Shown here: positions 8,595 to 19,077 of the stretch, piece by piece
Numbering within the stretch: position 1 is the first letter of the stretch
Layout of the letters: every line of letters begins with the position of its first letter
From: Bacteroidales bacterium
GTDB lineage: Bacteria; Bacteroidota; Bacteroidia; Bacteroidales; UBA932
Direction of reading: 5' to 3'
NCBI GenBank assembly: GCA_017428245.1
Contig: JAFRRF010000003.1
Span: 1-64,000 of the forward strand
Length of the DNA stretch: 64,000 bases
The notes under the pieces: model-generated
Told to the model about the DNA's origin: nothing
Seen by the model: only the letters and a program-made list of their open reading frames with translations
The model's database searches: none
Program-made: the position numbers and the translations under genes

Positions 8595-11500
8595 TTACCA
8601 GCGTTTGTCACCATAGCCCTTGAAGGCGGCCTTCACCGTGAACTTGCCCGTAGCGGGATCGCCGGTGAAAGGCGTGTCTTCGACCACCGTACCGGCCGCG
8701 GCGATATCGTCTTCGGCCATCGTGTTCCACCAGCTGAAGCCTTCAGCGGTCTCGATGTCGAAGAAGACGTTGTCGGTGATGTACGGATGGGCGATCTTCT
8801 CGGACGCCGTGCTCACGAGTTTCGGGAAGCCGTTCGCGTTGGACGGAGTCTCGGCGGCCCTGTGCATGGCGGCGAAGATGTTCTTGCGGACCACGATGCG
8901 GCGGGCGGCGTCGGCGAGCGAGGCCGGACCGACCGACGTGGTGGAACGCACGTGCATGATACCGTTGTTATCCTTGCTGTCGACGGCGCAGAGGTTGTAG
9001 AACGTATTGTTCTCCACGTTGACGGCGCCGCAGATCACGCCCGCGTCGATGCGGACGAAGGTGCGGATACCATTGGCGAAGGTGTTGTTCTTGACCTCGA
9101 CCCGGCGGACGGCACCCTTGCGGAAGTCGATGAAGTCACCGCTCGTTCCGAAGTCGTGGACCAGGAGGCCGCTGACCTGGAACGAGTTCACGTCGGACTC
9201 GCCGGAGCCGCTGACGAGACGGTTGTTGTAGCCCGTCACCTCGCAATCCTTCAAGATGATGTCGTCGATCACGGAAGTACCGTCGATGTCGATCATGTTG
9301 CCGATCTTCTTCTCGGAGCCGTCGGCGGTGTACGTACCGTTGAGCTTGAGGTTCTCGAGCACGAAACTGCCCTCGGTCATCGCGAGCTTGAAGCCGCCCA
9401 CGAATTCGGGCTGGCGGCCGTTGCGGCTCAGGCCGCGGAGGGTCAGGCCCTGGTTCAGGACGAGGCTGCCCGCATCGATGCCGACCGCAGTCGTCACGTC
9501 GTAGGTGCCGTACTGGAGAGCGATGTTGGTCTTGCCGGCCGCAATGGCGCCCAGCAGGCCTTCCACGTCGTAGACGGTGAAGATGTCACCGCCGGCCGGC
9601 GTGCCCTTGATCCAGCGGGGATCGCCCACCTTTTCGCTCGCCACCAGGTCGTGGACCACGGTGAAGTCGCCGGAGGCCGCATCCTTGAAGACGTCGGCCG
9701 TCAGCACCACGCCGAAGCCGGCCGTAGCCACCTCCTTCTCGGAGTAGGCCCACCAGCTGTAGGCTTCGTTGCTGTCATCCACGTCGCTGAAGTAGTTGTG
9801 GCTGAAGTTCGGCAGTGCGATTGCAGAGGAGGCCTTGCTCACGAGCTTCGGGAAGCCCTGGGCGTTGGACGGCTCCTCAGCGGCGCGGTGCATGCCGGCG
9901 AAGAGGTTGTTGCGCACGGTGATGGCGCCCGCAGCGGTGGCCGACGTGCTGCGCACGTGGAAGATACCGTTGTTGTCCTTGCTATCCACGGAGCAGAGGT
10001 TGTAGAAGGTGTTGTTCTCAACCACGATCGAGTTGCACACCACAGCCGCGTCGATGCGTGCGAAAGTACGGATGCCGTTCGCGAAGGTGCTCTTCTCGAC
10101 CTTGAGGGCCGTCAGGCCGCCCTTGCGGATGTCGATGAAGTCGCCGCTGGTGCCCATACCGGTCACCAAGGCGCCGCTGATGACCAGCGAGCCGACCGTC
10201 GAGGTCTCCTTGTCCTGGTAGAACAGGCGGTTCTTGTAACCCTTGATTTCCACGTCGGTCAGCGCGACGGAAGAAACCTGGGCGCCGTCCTGCACATAGA
10301 ACGCATTGTCAAGCTCACCGGCGCCGTCGAGGACGATGCCCTTGACGGTGAAGGCGGTGGTACCCGGGGCGAGTTCGAACTTGCCCTTGACCGTCGCACC
10401 CTTGCCGCCCTGGAGCGTCAACGGATTGTTGAGCACCACGGTGGCGGCTGACAGGTCATAGTTGCCGTCCTCGAGGGTGATGGACTTCTTGCCGGCCGAG
10501 ATGGCTGTCAGCAGGGCGTCGGCGTCGCTGACCGTAATCTCGGACGAAGGCATTCCGCCGCCCGCGGGATTCCAGCGGGGATCGCCCACGCCGGCATTCA
10601 TCATCACGCCGTTGGTGAGGGTGAAGTCACCGGCAGCGGCATCCCTGCAAGGATCGGCGGGCACGATGGCACCGCCGTCGGCGAGGGATTCCTCCTTCGT
10701 GACATAAGCCCAGAAGCTGTAGGCAGCACGCTCCTCGCGGTCTTCACAATTGTAGTAGTAGTTGTTGGAGAAGGTGATCGGCGTGATGCCGCCCTTGCTG
10801 CGGAGTTTCGGGAAACCTGCGGCGTTTTCGGGATCGGTGTCGATAAGGATCGAGTAGAAGAAGTTATTGGCCACCTCATAGCGGTACAGGCCGCTGCCGG
10901 CCGCACTGCGGATGTGGAAGATACCGTTGTTGTCCTTGCTCGAGGAGTTGGTCGCCACCTTGTAGAACGTGTTGTTCCGGATCACGGCGCTGTTCATCTC
11001 GTGGCCGGCGTCGGTACGGATGAAGGTACGGCAGCTGTTGGCCACGGTGTTGTTCACGAACTCGAAGTTGTGGTGGGAACCGGCACGCATATCGATAAAG
11101 TCGGCGCCGTTGGAGCAGTCGTCGATGAGGTTGCCCTTGAAGATGACGTACTGGACGTTCGAGGCGGCCTTGCCCGAGTTGTCGTACAGGGCCTTCGTGC
11201 CGTGCAGATAGCTGTCGTAGATAGCCACGGTGTCGGCGACCGGAGCGGCGTTCGTCTTGTCGTCGACGAGGACGGAGGTGCCGTCGCCCACGAACTCGAG
11301 GTTGCTCAGGATCACGCTGCCGATGATCTCACCGCTCAGGGTGATGGAAGTCACGACCTTGGTCTTGGCGTCGCCGTTGGTCTGGCCCTTGAGATGCAGC
11401 GGGGCGTTGACCGTCAGGGCACCGATCTCGTACGGCGTGTCGCTGTACTTGAGCGTGATGGCATCCTTGCCGGCTGCAATGGCATTGAGCAGGTCTTCGA

Positions 11501-13982
11501 CGCTCGCGACCACGAATTCCTCGTCGCCGCCGCCACCGCCCGCAGGCAGGACCGCGAACGTGGCCACACCGGCTGCGGATTCCGTGTTGTAGATGTCTTC
11601 CTTGCCCGGATTGGCATAGACTTCCACCTTGAAGCTGCCCGGATCGAGCATGCCGATGGTCTTGCCTTCGATCGTGTAGGAAGTCTCCTCAACGGTGTAG
11701 GTCTTGCCGCTGAAGACCACGGAGTAGCTTTCCGCGTTCTCCACCGGATCCCACGTCACCGTGATATCGGTCGCATCGCCCTGCGTGACAGAAGCGGGAG
11801 CGGCCTTGGGAGCCGGCGTCGGCAGGGCCGTGTTGACCGGCGTCAGGTCGGTCGACCAGGCGAGTTCCTGCAGGCAGATCGGACCGGAAGGATAGATATA
11901 GACCAGCGACTCCTCGGTAATCGTGCTGATGACGATCTTCGTGGCGTTGTCCATATCCTCCATTGCGGAGACGCCGCCCTTGAGAGCGATCTCGCCGCCG
12001 CCGACAGGACCGACGCCCACCACGAAGTGACCGCCCTTCTTATACGGATCGTAAGCCTTGATGACGACCGAACCGGGAGCGTTGACCTTGAACACCAGAT
12101 TGTTGATGGTAGGAACACCCTGACGGTCGGTCACGGCCGCACTCGTGAAGTTGAGCATTCCCTCCTCCACCACGATCGGATAAGCGTCCGACGTGTTGAT
12201 GAAGAGGCGGTCGCGGACCATCTGTTTCTTGATGGTACCCGAGAAATACTTGGGGTTGCCCAGATCCCAGGTGTGGTTGCCTTCGATCTCCTCGAGCGTG
12301 AGGTCTTCCGGCTCTTCCACATACGGGGTCCACCACTTCGGCGCACCGACGCCCTTGCCCGCGATTTCGGAGGAAGGCACGATGTTGAACAGGCCGGCGG
12401 CCGCGTTATAGCAAGGATCCTCGGCGAGGATCGTACCGGCGGCGTTCGCCTGGGTGAAGTTGCTGGTGAAATAGATGACGGATCCGTCGTCACCGACCGG
12501 GAGCTTGTAGAACCAGTTGTTCGCCGCGTTCACGCCCATATCGGAGGCCGGCACATATTTGGCGTTGGCACTGGCCAGAACGGCCTTGCCCGTCATCTCG
12601 AGGAACAGGTTGTTCTTGAAAGAAAACGAGCCCGGAGTGATCTGGAGACCGAATACGCCCGCATTGTTGGCGTTGTCCACGAAGTTCAGGTTGAAGAGCG
12701 TATTGTTCTCGAACACCAGCTCACCGATCGAACCCGCGTCGAAACGCACGAAGGTACGCATACCCTGGAAGATCGTGTTGTTGACAAAAGCGAGTTTGCC
12801 CACGGTCGTGGCCTGGCGGATGTCGAACACGTCGCCGCCGCCCGTACCGTCGGCATTGATGTTGCTGATCTCGCAACTGTCGTAGATCACGTCGCCGAAG
12901 GCCATGTCGTTGCCCCATTCGTAGATGAGACCCTTCGAGTAGTTGGTGATCACGCAGTTCTTGTAGGTCACGTTGCCGATCTGCTTGCCCTTGACGGTGC
13001 CGCCGTTCTTGTTCTGGATGGCGAAGCCGAATCCCGAAGGAGAAAGGGCCGTGGGATTGCCGTTGAACTCGACGCTCTCGAAATAGAGGTCGTTGCCGGA
13101 AGCCCAGGCGTCGGAGAAATGAAGCTCGCCCTGCAGTACCGGTTTGGTGCCGTCGGCGGCTTCCACACCGACGAGGGTGAATCCGTTGGTGATGTCGAGC
13201 GCCTCGATATCATACGGGGAGCCGTCCATCGTCAGGGAGATCTTGGCACCCGGTGTCTGGATGGCGTTCTTCAGCGCGTCGAGCGTGCTGACGGTCGTGA
13301 AGCCTTCCGTATCGGCCATCGTCCAGACATCCACCCGGCCGCGTTCTGCGCTCAGGTAGTAGAGGGTGATCACGTATTCCGTCGAAGCCTGCAGGCCGTC
13401 GATAACGGCCGAAGCGGAAGACTTCTCGGTATCGCTCAGGTTGAGGGTACCCAGCGGTTCGTCGGATCCGGGATAGCCGTATTCGATGTGCGTGACATCC
13501 ATAAAGTCTTCCACCTCCCGCGACCACGCAAGCGTCACGGAACCGGCATCACGGGCGGACACCTTCATAAAGAGGTTGTCCTTGACCGCGTAAGTCTTGA
13601 TGGCTTTGTCATAGACGGCGACCTTCGAATCGTTCTTGCCCGAAGCGGTCGCCTGCACGGTGAAATAGTAGGTCTGGTCCGCATCGAGTTTCTTCTGATA
13701 CGGAACATTCGAAGGAGAGACCGACTCGGTCAGGTACTTCTGCGTCATCGCCGCGTCGGTATAGACCGTGAGCAGGTAACTCTCCGCATCCTTGGAGACG
13801 TCCCAGCTGAAGGTTACGATGTCGCCCGCATAGGGATCCACCTTCGCGCCCAGGTTCATCGGCTCCAGGCAGCGGTTGAGATTGAGGGAGACAATCTCAT
13901 TGAACGGCGTGGTGCAGGCTCCCAGGCCCAGGACCACCGCCATCGCTGCAAACAGGTATTTCAGTTTTTTGATCTGTTTCAT
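8595..13982 (-). CDS. Giant four-module beta-helix lipoprotein (DUF4957/DUF5123-like, FN3 domains)
   Basis: A 1795-residue surface lipoprotein (MKQIKKLKYLFAAMAVVLGLG, lipobox Cys about 23). Visible layout: two FN3-like domains (about 27-230); beta-helix module 1 (231-550); a beta-sandwich-like stretch (560-715); a third FN3 (720-815); then beta-helix modules 2 (825-1137), 3 (1148-1457) and 4 (1466-1795). Modules share an opening of the form LLxAIxAGK, a core with DFIDxRxG, NNTFxNGIRTFxRIDA and KDNNGIxHVRS, and an ending GDPRW or GDKRW. Such proteins accompany SusCD pairs in pectin loci. It directly follows susD, so a surface pectin-binding or lyase-like role is likely, but I see no proven catalytic residues. 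Four tandem modules are unusual, and modules 3 and 4 are especially similar. Confidence 0.88.
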   Translation of the reverse strand: MKQIKKLKYLFAAMAVVLGLGACTTPFNEIVSLNLNRCLEPMNLGAKVDPYAGDIVTFSWDVSKDAESYLLTVYTDAAMTQKYLTESVSPSNVPYQKKLDADQTYYFTVQATASGKNDSKVAVYDKAIKTYAVKDNLFMKVSARDAGSVTLAWSREVEDFMDVTHIEYGYPGSDEPLGTLNLSDTEKSSASAVIDGLQASTEYVITLYYLSAERGRVDVWTMADTEGFTTVSTLDALKNAIQTPGAKISLTMDGSPYDIEALDITNGFTLVGVEAADGTKPVLQGELHFSDAWASGNDLYFESVEFNGNPTALSPSGFGFAIQNKNGGTVKGKQIGNVTYKNCVITNYSKGLIYEWGNDMAFGDVIYDSCEISNINADGTGGGDVFDIRQATTVGKLAFVNNTIFQGMRTFVRFDAGSIGELVFENNTLFNLNFVDNANNAGVFGLQITPGSFSFKNNLFLEMTGKAVLASANAKYVPASDMGVNAANNWFYKLPVGDDGSVIYFTSNFTQANAAGTILAEDPCYNAAAGLFNIVPSSEIAGKGVGAPKWWTPYVEEPEDLTLEEIEGNHTWDLGNPKYFSGTIKKQMVRDRLFINTSDAYPIVVEEGMLNFTSAAVTDRQGVPTINNLVFKVNAPGSVVIKAYDPYKKGGHFVVGVGPVGGGEIALKGGVSAMEDMDNATKIVISTITEESLVYIYPSGPICLQELAWSTDLTPVNTALPTPAPKAAPASVTQGDATDITVTWDPVENAESYSVVFSGKTYTVEETSYTIEGKTIGMLDPGSFKVEVYANPGKEDIYNTESAAGVATFAVLPAGGGGGDEEFVVASVEDLLNAIAAGKDAITLKYSDTPYEIGALTVNAPLHLKGQTNGDAKTKVVTSITLSGEIIGSVILSNLEFVGDGTSVLVDDKTNAAPVADTVAIYDSYLHGTKALYDNSGKAASNVQYVIFKGNLIDDCSNGADFIDMRAGSHHNFEFVNNTVANSCRTFIRTDAGHEMNSAVIRNNTFYKVATNSSSKDNNGIFHIRSAAGSGLYRYEVANNFFYSILIDTDPENAAGFPKLRSKGGITPITFSNNYYYNCEDREERAAYSFWAYVTKEESLADGGAIVPADPCRDAAAGDFTLTNGVMMNAGVGDPRWNPAGGGMPSSEITVSDADALLTAISAGKKSITLEDGNYDLSAATVVLNNPLTLQGGKGATVKGKFELAPGTTAFTVKGIVLDGAGELDNAFYVQDGAQVSSVALTDVEIKGYKNRLFYQDKETSTVGSLVISGALVTGMGTSGDFIDIRKGGLTALKVEKSTFANGIRTFARIDAAVVCNSIVVENNTFYNLCSVDSKDNNGIFHVRSTSATAAGAITVRNNLFAGMHRAAEEPSNAQGFPKLVSKASSAIALPNFSHNYFSDVDDSNEAYSWWAYSEKEVATAGFGVVLTADVFKDAASGDFTVVHDLVASEKVGDPRWIKGTPAGGDIFTVYDVEGLLGAIAAGKTNIALQYGTYDVTTAVGIDAGSLVLNQGLTLRGLSRNGRQPEFVGGFKLAMTEGSFVLENLKLNGTYTADGSEKKIGNMIDIDGTSVIDDIILKDCEVTGYNNRLVSGSGESDVNSFQVSGLLVHDFGTSGDFIDFRKGAVRRVEVKNNTFANGIRTFVRIDAGVICGAVNVENNTFYNLCAVDSKDNNGIMHVRSTTSVGPASLADAARRIVVRKNIFAAMHRAAETPSNANGFPKLVSTASEKIAHPYITDNVFFDIETAEGFSWWNTMAEDDIAAAGTVVEDTPFTGDPATGKFTVKAAFKGYGDKRW

Positions 13983-13994
13983 AGCAAGCTGCGA

Positions 13995-15824
13995 TTAAAT
14001 ACTGTCGTAGCCATAGTCGTTCTTGATGTGACCCTGGCTGTTGGTCATCGTATCGTTGAAGATCGGCCAGAACATATACTGCTCGGGGTTACGGTAGTAG
14101 ATGCCCTTGATGCGGTCGTAGTAGAAACCGGTTTTCTTGCCGTCGTCGTACTTGTTGACATAACCCGTGGAAACCGTCGCACCGGCAGGGATATCGTCGT
14201 CCGCGGTCAGGAAGGTGATGGAGATCGACTTCTCGTCATCGGCCAGCGTATAGCAGATGTCGCCGGTCAGGTCGCTGTAACCGCCCTGCAGGTCGCGGAG
14301 GGCGAGCATATCGTCGGCCGCTTCGTCGAGTTTGGCCTTGAGGAGGTTCCAGCGGATGAGGTCGGTCTTGCGGAGGAATTCGCCGCAGAACTCGAGGGCG
14401 CGCTCGTCGACGATGGCCTTGAACATCGCGTCCTTGTCGCCGATAGCCTCGACATAGGCGTCGGCCTCTTCCCAATTGTCAATGTAGGCACGCTCACGTA
14501 CCTGCTTGAGATAGTTCTTCGCCGTAGCCAGTTCGCCCTGCTCGTTGGCGATCTCTGCAGCCATCAGCAGGATGTCGGCATAGCGCATAACCACCGGTTT
14601 GATACCGTCGTCGTTGCCGCCCGTGTAAGGCTGGGCATTCATCCACTCGAAGCGGTATTTGCCGAAGAACCACTTGCCGATGCCGGCAGGTTCGATGGTG
14701 TTGTCCTTGTTCCACTTGTAGTTGACGCAGGTAACGTCGCGACGCTGGTCGTTCTTGCCGTACTTGAAATACATCGTCGGAAGCGGACCCGCATCACCGC
14801 CGCGGCTCACGCCGTTGGAGATCGAAGCGCCTTCCGAACTGACGGCGAAGGTGAAGTTCCAGCGGCCGCGGCCGGCACCGAACGGGATCACGTACAGGGT
14901 CTCGAAAGCAGGGCCAGCCGTGAGGTTGTCCATATTGTTCTGCCTGTACCAGTAGTCCTCGAAATCGTTCGCCAGGGAAGCGGTGCCCGAATTGATGGCG
15001 TCTTTCAGATAGGCCAGCGCCTTCGGGTAAAGCGTACCCTTCGACAGTTCGCTGTCGTTCGACAGACGGATCGTACCCAGGTCACCGGTACCCACCATTC
15101 CGTCGTCGGGACGGATGGAATAGCCCGAGGCCAGCAGTGCGATACGCGCGTACAGACCCTCGGCGAACAGTTTGTTGACGCGGTCGGTGCGCGAGGTGGC
15201 CGCCGTCGTACCCGGATACGGGATGTACGGAATCGCCTCCTCGAGGTCGGCGAGGATCTGTTTGAAGATCACGTCGCGGCTTTCTTTGGCCGCATAGATG
15301 GTCCCGCTGGTCAACGAGCTGAAACGGGCAGGGACATCGCCCCAGGCCTTGATCAGGTCGTAATAGATCATCGCCCGGAGGGTAAGGGCCTCGCCGAGGA
15401 GATAGGCCATGTCGGTGTCCCCTTCCACGTTGCCGTATTCACGAAGCCCCTCGATCACGAGGTTCGCACGCTCGATACCCATATACATCAACGGGAAAGG
15501 ACCGTTGGACAGGTTCAGCTGCGAATTGTTGGGCTCGCACTGGTAACCGGCGATATCGCTCTTGCCGTCGCCGGGCTTGTAGGTATTGTACCATTCGACA
15601 TCGGTATTGAAACCATACCAGGGAAGGAAACGTCCGCGATAGGAGTTCACTTCGCAGAAGGTCTCGGTGATACCGAAGATCGTGCCTTCCACCAGGTCAT
15701 AGTTCGAGAAAACCGTCGCCGAATCGAAGGATGACGGGGATTCCGTATCCAGGAATTTCTCACAGGAAGTGCCGAGAATCAGCAGCGCCACAGCGCTGAG
15801 GAAATAAAGGAATATCTTTTTCAT
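13995..15824 (-). CDS. susD: SusD/RagB-family glycan-binding lipoprotein
   Basis: A 609-residue outer-membrane lipoprotein (LLILGTSCEKFLD, acylated Cys about 21) with the SusD-type mature N-terminus (CEKFLDTESPSSF) and the TPR-containing core LGEALTLRAMIYYDLIKAWGDVP. The C-terminal part contains KTDLIRWNLLKAK, the typical RagB/SusD segment. It forms the lid of the SusC channel and binds oligosaccharides on the cell surface. It lies 12 bases after susC and 12 bases before the beta-helix protein. The ligand is inferred to be (de-esterified) homogalacturonan fragments from operon content. Confidence 0.97.
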   Translation of the reverse strand: MKKIFLYFLSAVALLILGTSCEKFLDTESPSSFDSATVFSNYDLVEGTIFGITETFCEVNSYRGRFLPWYGFNTDVEWYNTYKPGDGKSDIAGYQCEPNNSQLNLSNGPFPLMYMGIERANLVIEGLREYGNVEGDTDMAYLLGEALTLRAMIYYDLIKAWGDVPARFSSLTSGTIYAAKESRDVIFKQILADLEEAIPYIPYPGTTAATSRTDRVNKLFAEGLYARIALLASGYSIRPDDGMVGTGDLGTIRLSNDSELSKGTLYPKALAYLKDAINSGTASLANDFEDYWYRQNNMDNLTAGPAFETLYVIPFGAGRGRWNFTFAVSSEGASISNGVSRGGDAGPLPTMYFKYGKNDQRRDVTCVNYKWNKDNTIEPAGIGKWFFGKYRFEWMNAQPYTGGNDDGIKPVVMRYADILLMAAEIANEQGELATAKNYLKQVRERAYIDNWEEADAYVEAIGDKDAMFKAIVDERALEFCGEFLRKTDLIRWNLLKAKLDEAADDMLALRDLQGGYSDLTGDICYTLADDEKSISITFLTADDDIPAGATVSTGYVNKYDDGKKTGFYYDRIKGIYYRNPEQYMFWPIFNDTMTNSQGHIKNDYGYDSI

Positions 15825-15836
15825 CTTCTTGGCGGA

Positions 15837-18800
15837 TTAGAACGTTAAGTTGAGACCGGCGACGAAACCGATGCTCTTGGGATAGGCGGAATAATCGACA
15901 CCCGGCGTAAGCGGGGTGGCACGACGGGTATCGACCTCGGGGTCGTAACCCGTATATTTGGTCAGGCAGAACAGGTTCGTACCCGTCACGTAGATGCGCA
16001 CCTTGCGGATGTGGATCTTCTCGGTCAGCGTTCCGGGGAACGTATAGCCCAGCGTAGCACTCTGCAGGCGGAGGAACGAAGCGTCCTCGACGGCCCAGTC
16101 GCTGAAGATGGCGCTGCCCACGGCGGGCGACCACATCGTCTTGCCGGCGTTGATGCTCTTGAGCTGTGCCGCGTCGGTGATCAGTTCGCCGGTGGTCCAG
16201 TCGATATTGGTCCAGCGCTTGTCCACATCCATCATCTCGATGAGGTTGCGGTTGTTGAACTTGCGCGATGAAGTGAACTCGATCTTGTTGGCGTTGTACA
16301 CCTGGTTGCCGATCATAAAGTTGAAGTTCGCGCCGAAGTCGAAACCGTAGGCGTACCCGCTCAGCGAGAAACCGCCGGTGAAATCGGGGCTGGCATTGCC
16401 GATGACCTCACGGTCGGCCACGGTCACGCGGCCGTCGCCGTTGAGATCCTTGAGTTTCAGCGCACCCGGCATCAGATAGGTGGAGCCGATGACGGCGGAA
16501 TCATCCACGACGCCCTCGTTCAGCACCCATTTGCCGCCCGTATATGTAAACTCATCGACCGAGTAGAAGCCATCGTTACGGTAGCCGTACATATTACCCA
16601 GCGGCTGGCCCACCTGGACAATGTAGTCGTCGCCGATTTCGGTGGAAGCCCAGTAAGACTGTGCCGTGATGGATTCCAGGCCGCCCAGGTCGGTGACCCG
16701 GTTGACGTTGTAAGCGATGTTGCCGCCGATGTTCAGGGAGAAGTTCTTATTCTCGATGATCGGAGCGTTGAGCGTGAGTTCGACACCGCGGTTGCGGGTG
16801 GAACCGATGTTTCGGTACTGGCTGTCGTAACCTGATCCGGTGATCGGGAAGTTGATCAGCAGGTCTTTCGTATCGTTCTGGTAAACTTCGATGCTGCCGG
16901 AAAGCGCGCCCCGGAAGAAGCCGAAGTCCAGACCGATGTTATGCGTATAGGTGGTTTCCCAGGTAAGGTCGGGGTTGTTCATCACCTTGCCCGCCATCCA
17001 GTAGTTCGCGCTCTGGCTGAGCCAGGCCGTCGTCGTGGAGGAATACTGCTTCATCAGCAGGCCCGAAGGGATGTTGTTGTTACCGGCCGTACCGAAGGAG
17101 TAACGGAGTTTCAGCTGGTCGATCCAATTGGATTCCATCCAGGGTTCGTTCGAAATGGTCCAGGACACGGCGGCCGACGGGAAGAGACCCCAGCGGTTGC
17201 CGCGGGCGAACTTCGACGAACCGTCGGCGCGGAGCGTCGCACCCAGTGAATAGCGGTGCTTGTAGTCGTAGTTCACGCGGCCGAAGAAAGAGAGAAGCTT
17301 GTCGTCGGGATTGTAGTAGTTGTCGGTCGAAGCCGGGGTACCGGACGACAGGAAGTTCCAGGCCATCTGGGCATCGTAGAACGTCGGCAGGCCGTCCACC
17401 ATCATCGTGAGCGTGTTGCTCTTGGTGATGGTCATTTCCTCACCCAGAAGCACGGTCAGGTTGTGGTCTTCGCCCAGGATGTCGGCAAAGCTGTAGTTCA
17501 GGGTGTTGGTATTGCGGTACCGGTCACGGAAGGCTTCCTTGTGCTGGTTCGACGGCGTGTTCTTGACCGTCGAGTTGTTGGCCACGTAATAGGTGGTCAG
17601 GCCGTAGAAGCGGTCGTCCATCTGACGGTAATCTTCGAGACCGCCCTCGATCTTGAGGCTGAGGTTGTCGATGATCTTCCAGTTGAAGGCGGCGTTCGCG
17701 TTCAGCGTCCGGCGGATGCGTTTGGAGTCGTTGTCCGCCACGGAAAGAAGCGGCGGAGCATTGTCGCCGTAATCCTGCTCTTCGTCGACACCCTGGATGG
17801 TGGACTGGAGCGGAATCGGCGTGTAGGACACGGCGTGTTTCAGACGGCCGTTGCCCGAAGTGGTACCCGTATCATTGATGCCGTTGGCACCGGAACCGCG
17901 CACGTTGGTGCGGGCGTAACGGATGTTCACGTCGATGCTGGTCGTCTTGGAAGTCTTGAAGTTACCCTTGAAATTCAGGTTGTCGCGGGTATACGTTGAA
18001 CCGGCCATGATGGCTTCGTCACCCATATGGGCATAACCGACGGTCCAGTTGTGGTTCTCGCCGCTTCCGCTGACGGAGAAGTCTGCGCTGAAGGTCTGGC
18101 CGGCGTTGCCGAAGACCGCATCGACCCAGTTGTTGCCCGTCAGGCCGGAATAAAGGTCGATATCGGAGAAGGTGCCGAAATAAGGCTCGTAATAATTGCT
18201 CGCGTTGCCGCGGATCGTGGCGAGTTCATACTGGAAACGTACGAAGTTCTCGGGATTCATCGCGACGATCGCCCCCTTGTTGGCCATCTGCTTGCGACCG
18301 TAATAGGTGTTGAATTTTACGGATACCTTCTCCCCTTTTTCGGCACTCTTGGTGGTGACGATCACGACGCCGTTGGCGCCCCGGCTACCGTAGATAGCCG
18401 TGGAGAAAGCATCTTTCAGGACGTCGATCGACTGGATTTCCGAAGAGGAGATGTCGTTGATGGATTCCACGGGGAAGCCGTCCACGATGTACAGCGGGCT
18501 GTTGTCCTGTGTAATGGAGCCGCCGCCGCGGACCCGGATCTTGATGTCGGCGTCAGGGTCGCCTTCGGTGGTCACCACGGAGACACCGGCCATCTTGCCG
18601 GAGAGAGCCTGGCTGACCGTCGTCACGGGCTGTTCGGCGAGTTTTTCGCTGCCCACGGAGGAGACGGAACCCAGGAGGTCGCGACGTTTGACAGTGGCAT
18701 AACCCACCACGACCACCTCGTCGAGGAAAGTCTGGTCGGCGGCCAGCACGATGTCGATGCGCGTGCGGCCATCGATGGGTACCACCTGATTCGCAAACCC

Positions 18801-19031
18801 GATGTACGAGAACACCAGATTGACTGCATCTGCGGGGACGGTCAGTGAATAGTCGCCGTCGATACCGGTGATGGTACCGATCTGCGTCCCTTCCACCATC
18901 ACACCGGCACCGATGAGCGGTTCGCCCGTGTCATCGGTCACGATGCCCGTGATGGTCGTCTGGGCCGAAATCGACCAGGCGACGCCCAAGCAGAGAATCG
19001 CAAGAAGGAGTTTCTTTGCTGGATTTTTCAT
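15837..19031 (-). CDS. susC: SusC/RagA-family TonB-dependent outer-membrane transporter
   Basis: A 1064-residue TonB-dependent channel. Signal peptide about 1-23, then a carboxypeptidase-regulatory-like domain (GIVTDDTGEPLIGAGVMVEG), the Bacteroidota TonB-box-like segment LDEVVVVGYATVKRRDLLGS, a plug domain with SPLYIVDGFPVESIND and AIYGSRGANGVVIVTTK, and a C-terminal beta-barrel ending in Phe. It imports oligosaccharides across the outer membrane with SusD. It is preceded by a 46-base AT-rich gap after the PL1 gene, the only sizeable gap in the operon, which could hold an internal processing or promoter site. Confidence 0.97.
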   Translation of the reverse strand: MKNPAKKLLLAILCLGVAWSISAQTTITGIVTDDTGEPLIGAGVMVEGTQIGTITGIDGDYSLTVPADAVNLVFSYIGFANQVVPIDGRTRIDIVLAADQTFLDEVVVVGYATVKRRDLLGSVSSVGSEKLAEQPVTTVSQALSGKMAGVSVVTTEGDPDADIKIRVRGGGSITQDNSPLYIVDGFPVESINDISSSEIQSIDVLKDAFSTAIYGSRGANGVVIVTTKSAEKGEKVSVKFNTYYGRKQMANKGAIVAMNPENFVRFQYELATIRGNASNYYEPYFGTFSDIDLYSGLTGNNWVDAVFGNAGQTFSADFSVSGSGENHNWTVGYAHMGDEAIMAGSTYTRDNLNFKGNFKTSKTTSIDVNIRYARTNVRGSGANGINDTGTTSGNGRLKHAVSYTPIPLQSTIQGVDEEQDYGDNAPPLLSVADNDSKRIRRTLNANAAFNWKIIDNLSLKIEGGLEDYRQMDDRFYGLTTYYVANNSTVKNTPSNQHKEAFRDRYRNTNTLNYSFADILGEDHNLTVLLGEEMTITKSNTLTMMVDGLPTFYDAQMAWNFLSSGTPASTDNYYNPDDKLLSFFGRVNYDYKHRYSLGATLRADGSSKFARGNRWGLFPSAAVSWTISNEPWMESNWIDQLKLRYSFGTAGNNNIPSGLLMKQYSSTTTAWLSQSANYWMAGKVMNNPDLTWETTYTHNIGLDFGFFRGALSGSIEVYQNDTKDLLINFPITGSGYDSQYRNIGSTRNRGVELTLNAPIIENKNFSLNIGGNIAYNVNRVTDLGGLESITAQSYWASTEIGDDYIVQVGQPLGNMYGYRNDGFYSVDEFTYTGGKWVLNEGVVDDSAVIGSTYLMPGALKLKDLNGDGRVTVADREVIGNASPDFTGGFSLSGYAYGFDFGANFNFMIGNQVYNANKIEFTSSRKFNNRNLIEMMDVDKRWTNIDWTTGELITDAAQLKSINAGKTMWSPAVGSAIFSDWAVEDASFLRLQSATLGYTFPGTLTEKIHIRKVRIYVTGTNLFCLTKYTGYDPEVDTRRATPLTPGVDYSAYPKSIGFVAGLNLTF

Positions 19032-19077
19032 AGGGTACTTTTTAAAATAATTAATAGATAGATAATTAGTATTGTTT
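19032..19077. other. AT-rich gap between PL1 and susC
   Basis: This 46-base gap is far more AT-rich than its surroundings and is the longest spacer in the pectin operon. I do not find a clear TAnnTTTG element on the minus strand. It may be a leader, an RNase processing site or a weak promoter that lets susC be expressed at a different level from the upstream enzymes. No hairpin with a T-run is evident. Confidence 0.4.

Noticed and set aside
10914..15734. A 1606-codon open frame on the plus strand opposite the beta-helix and SusD genes
   Set aside because: It is antisense to two well-supported genes, spans their junction, has Arg/His/Val/Asp-rich composition typical of a shadow frame in GC-rich DNA, and shows no domain.
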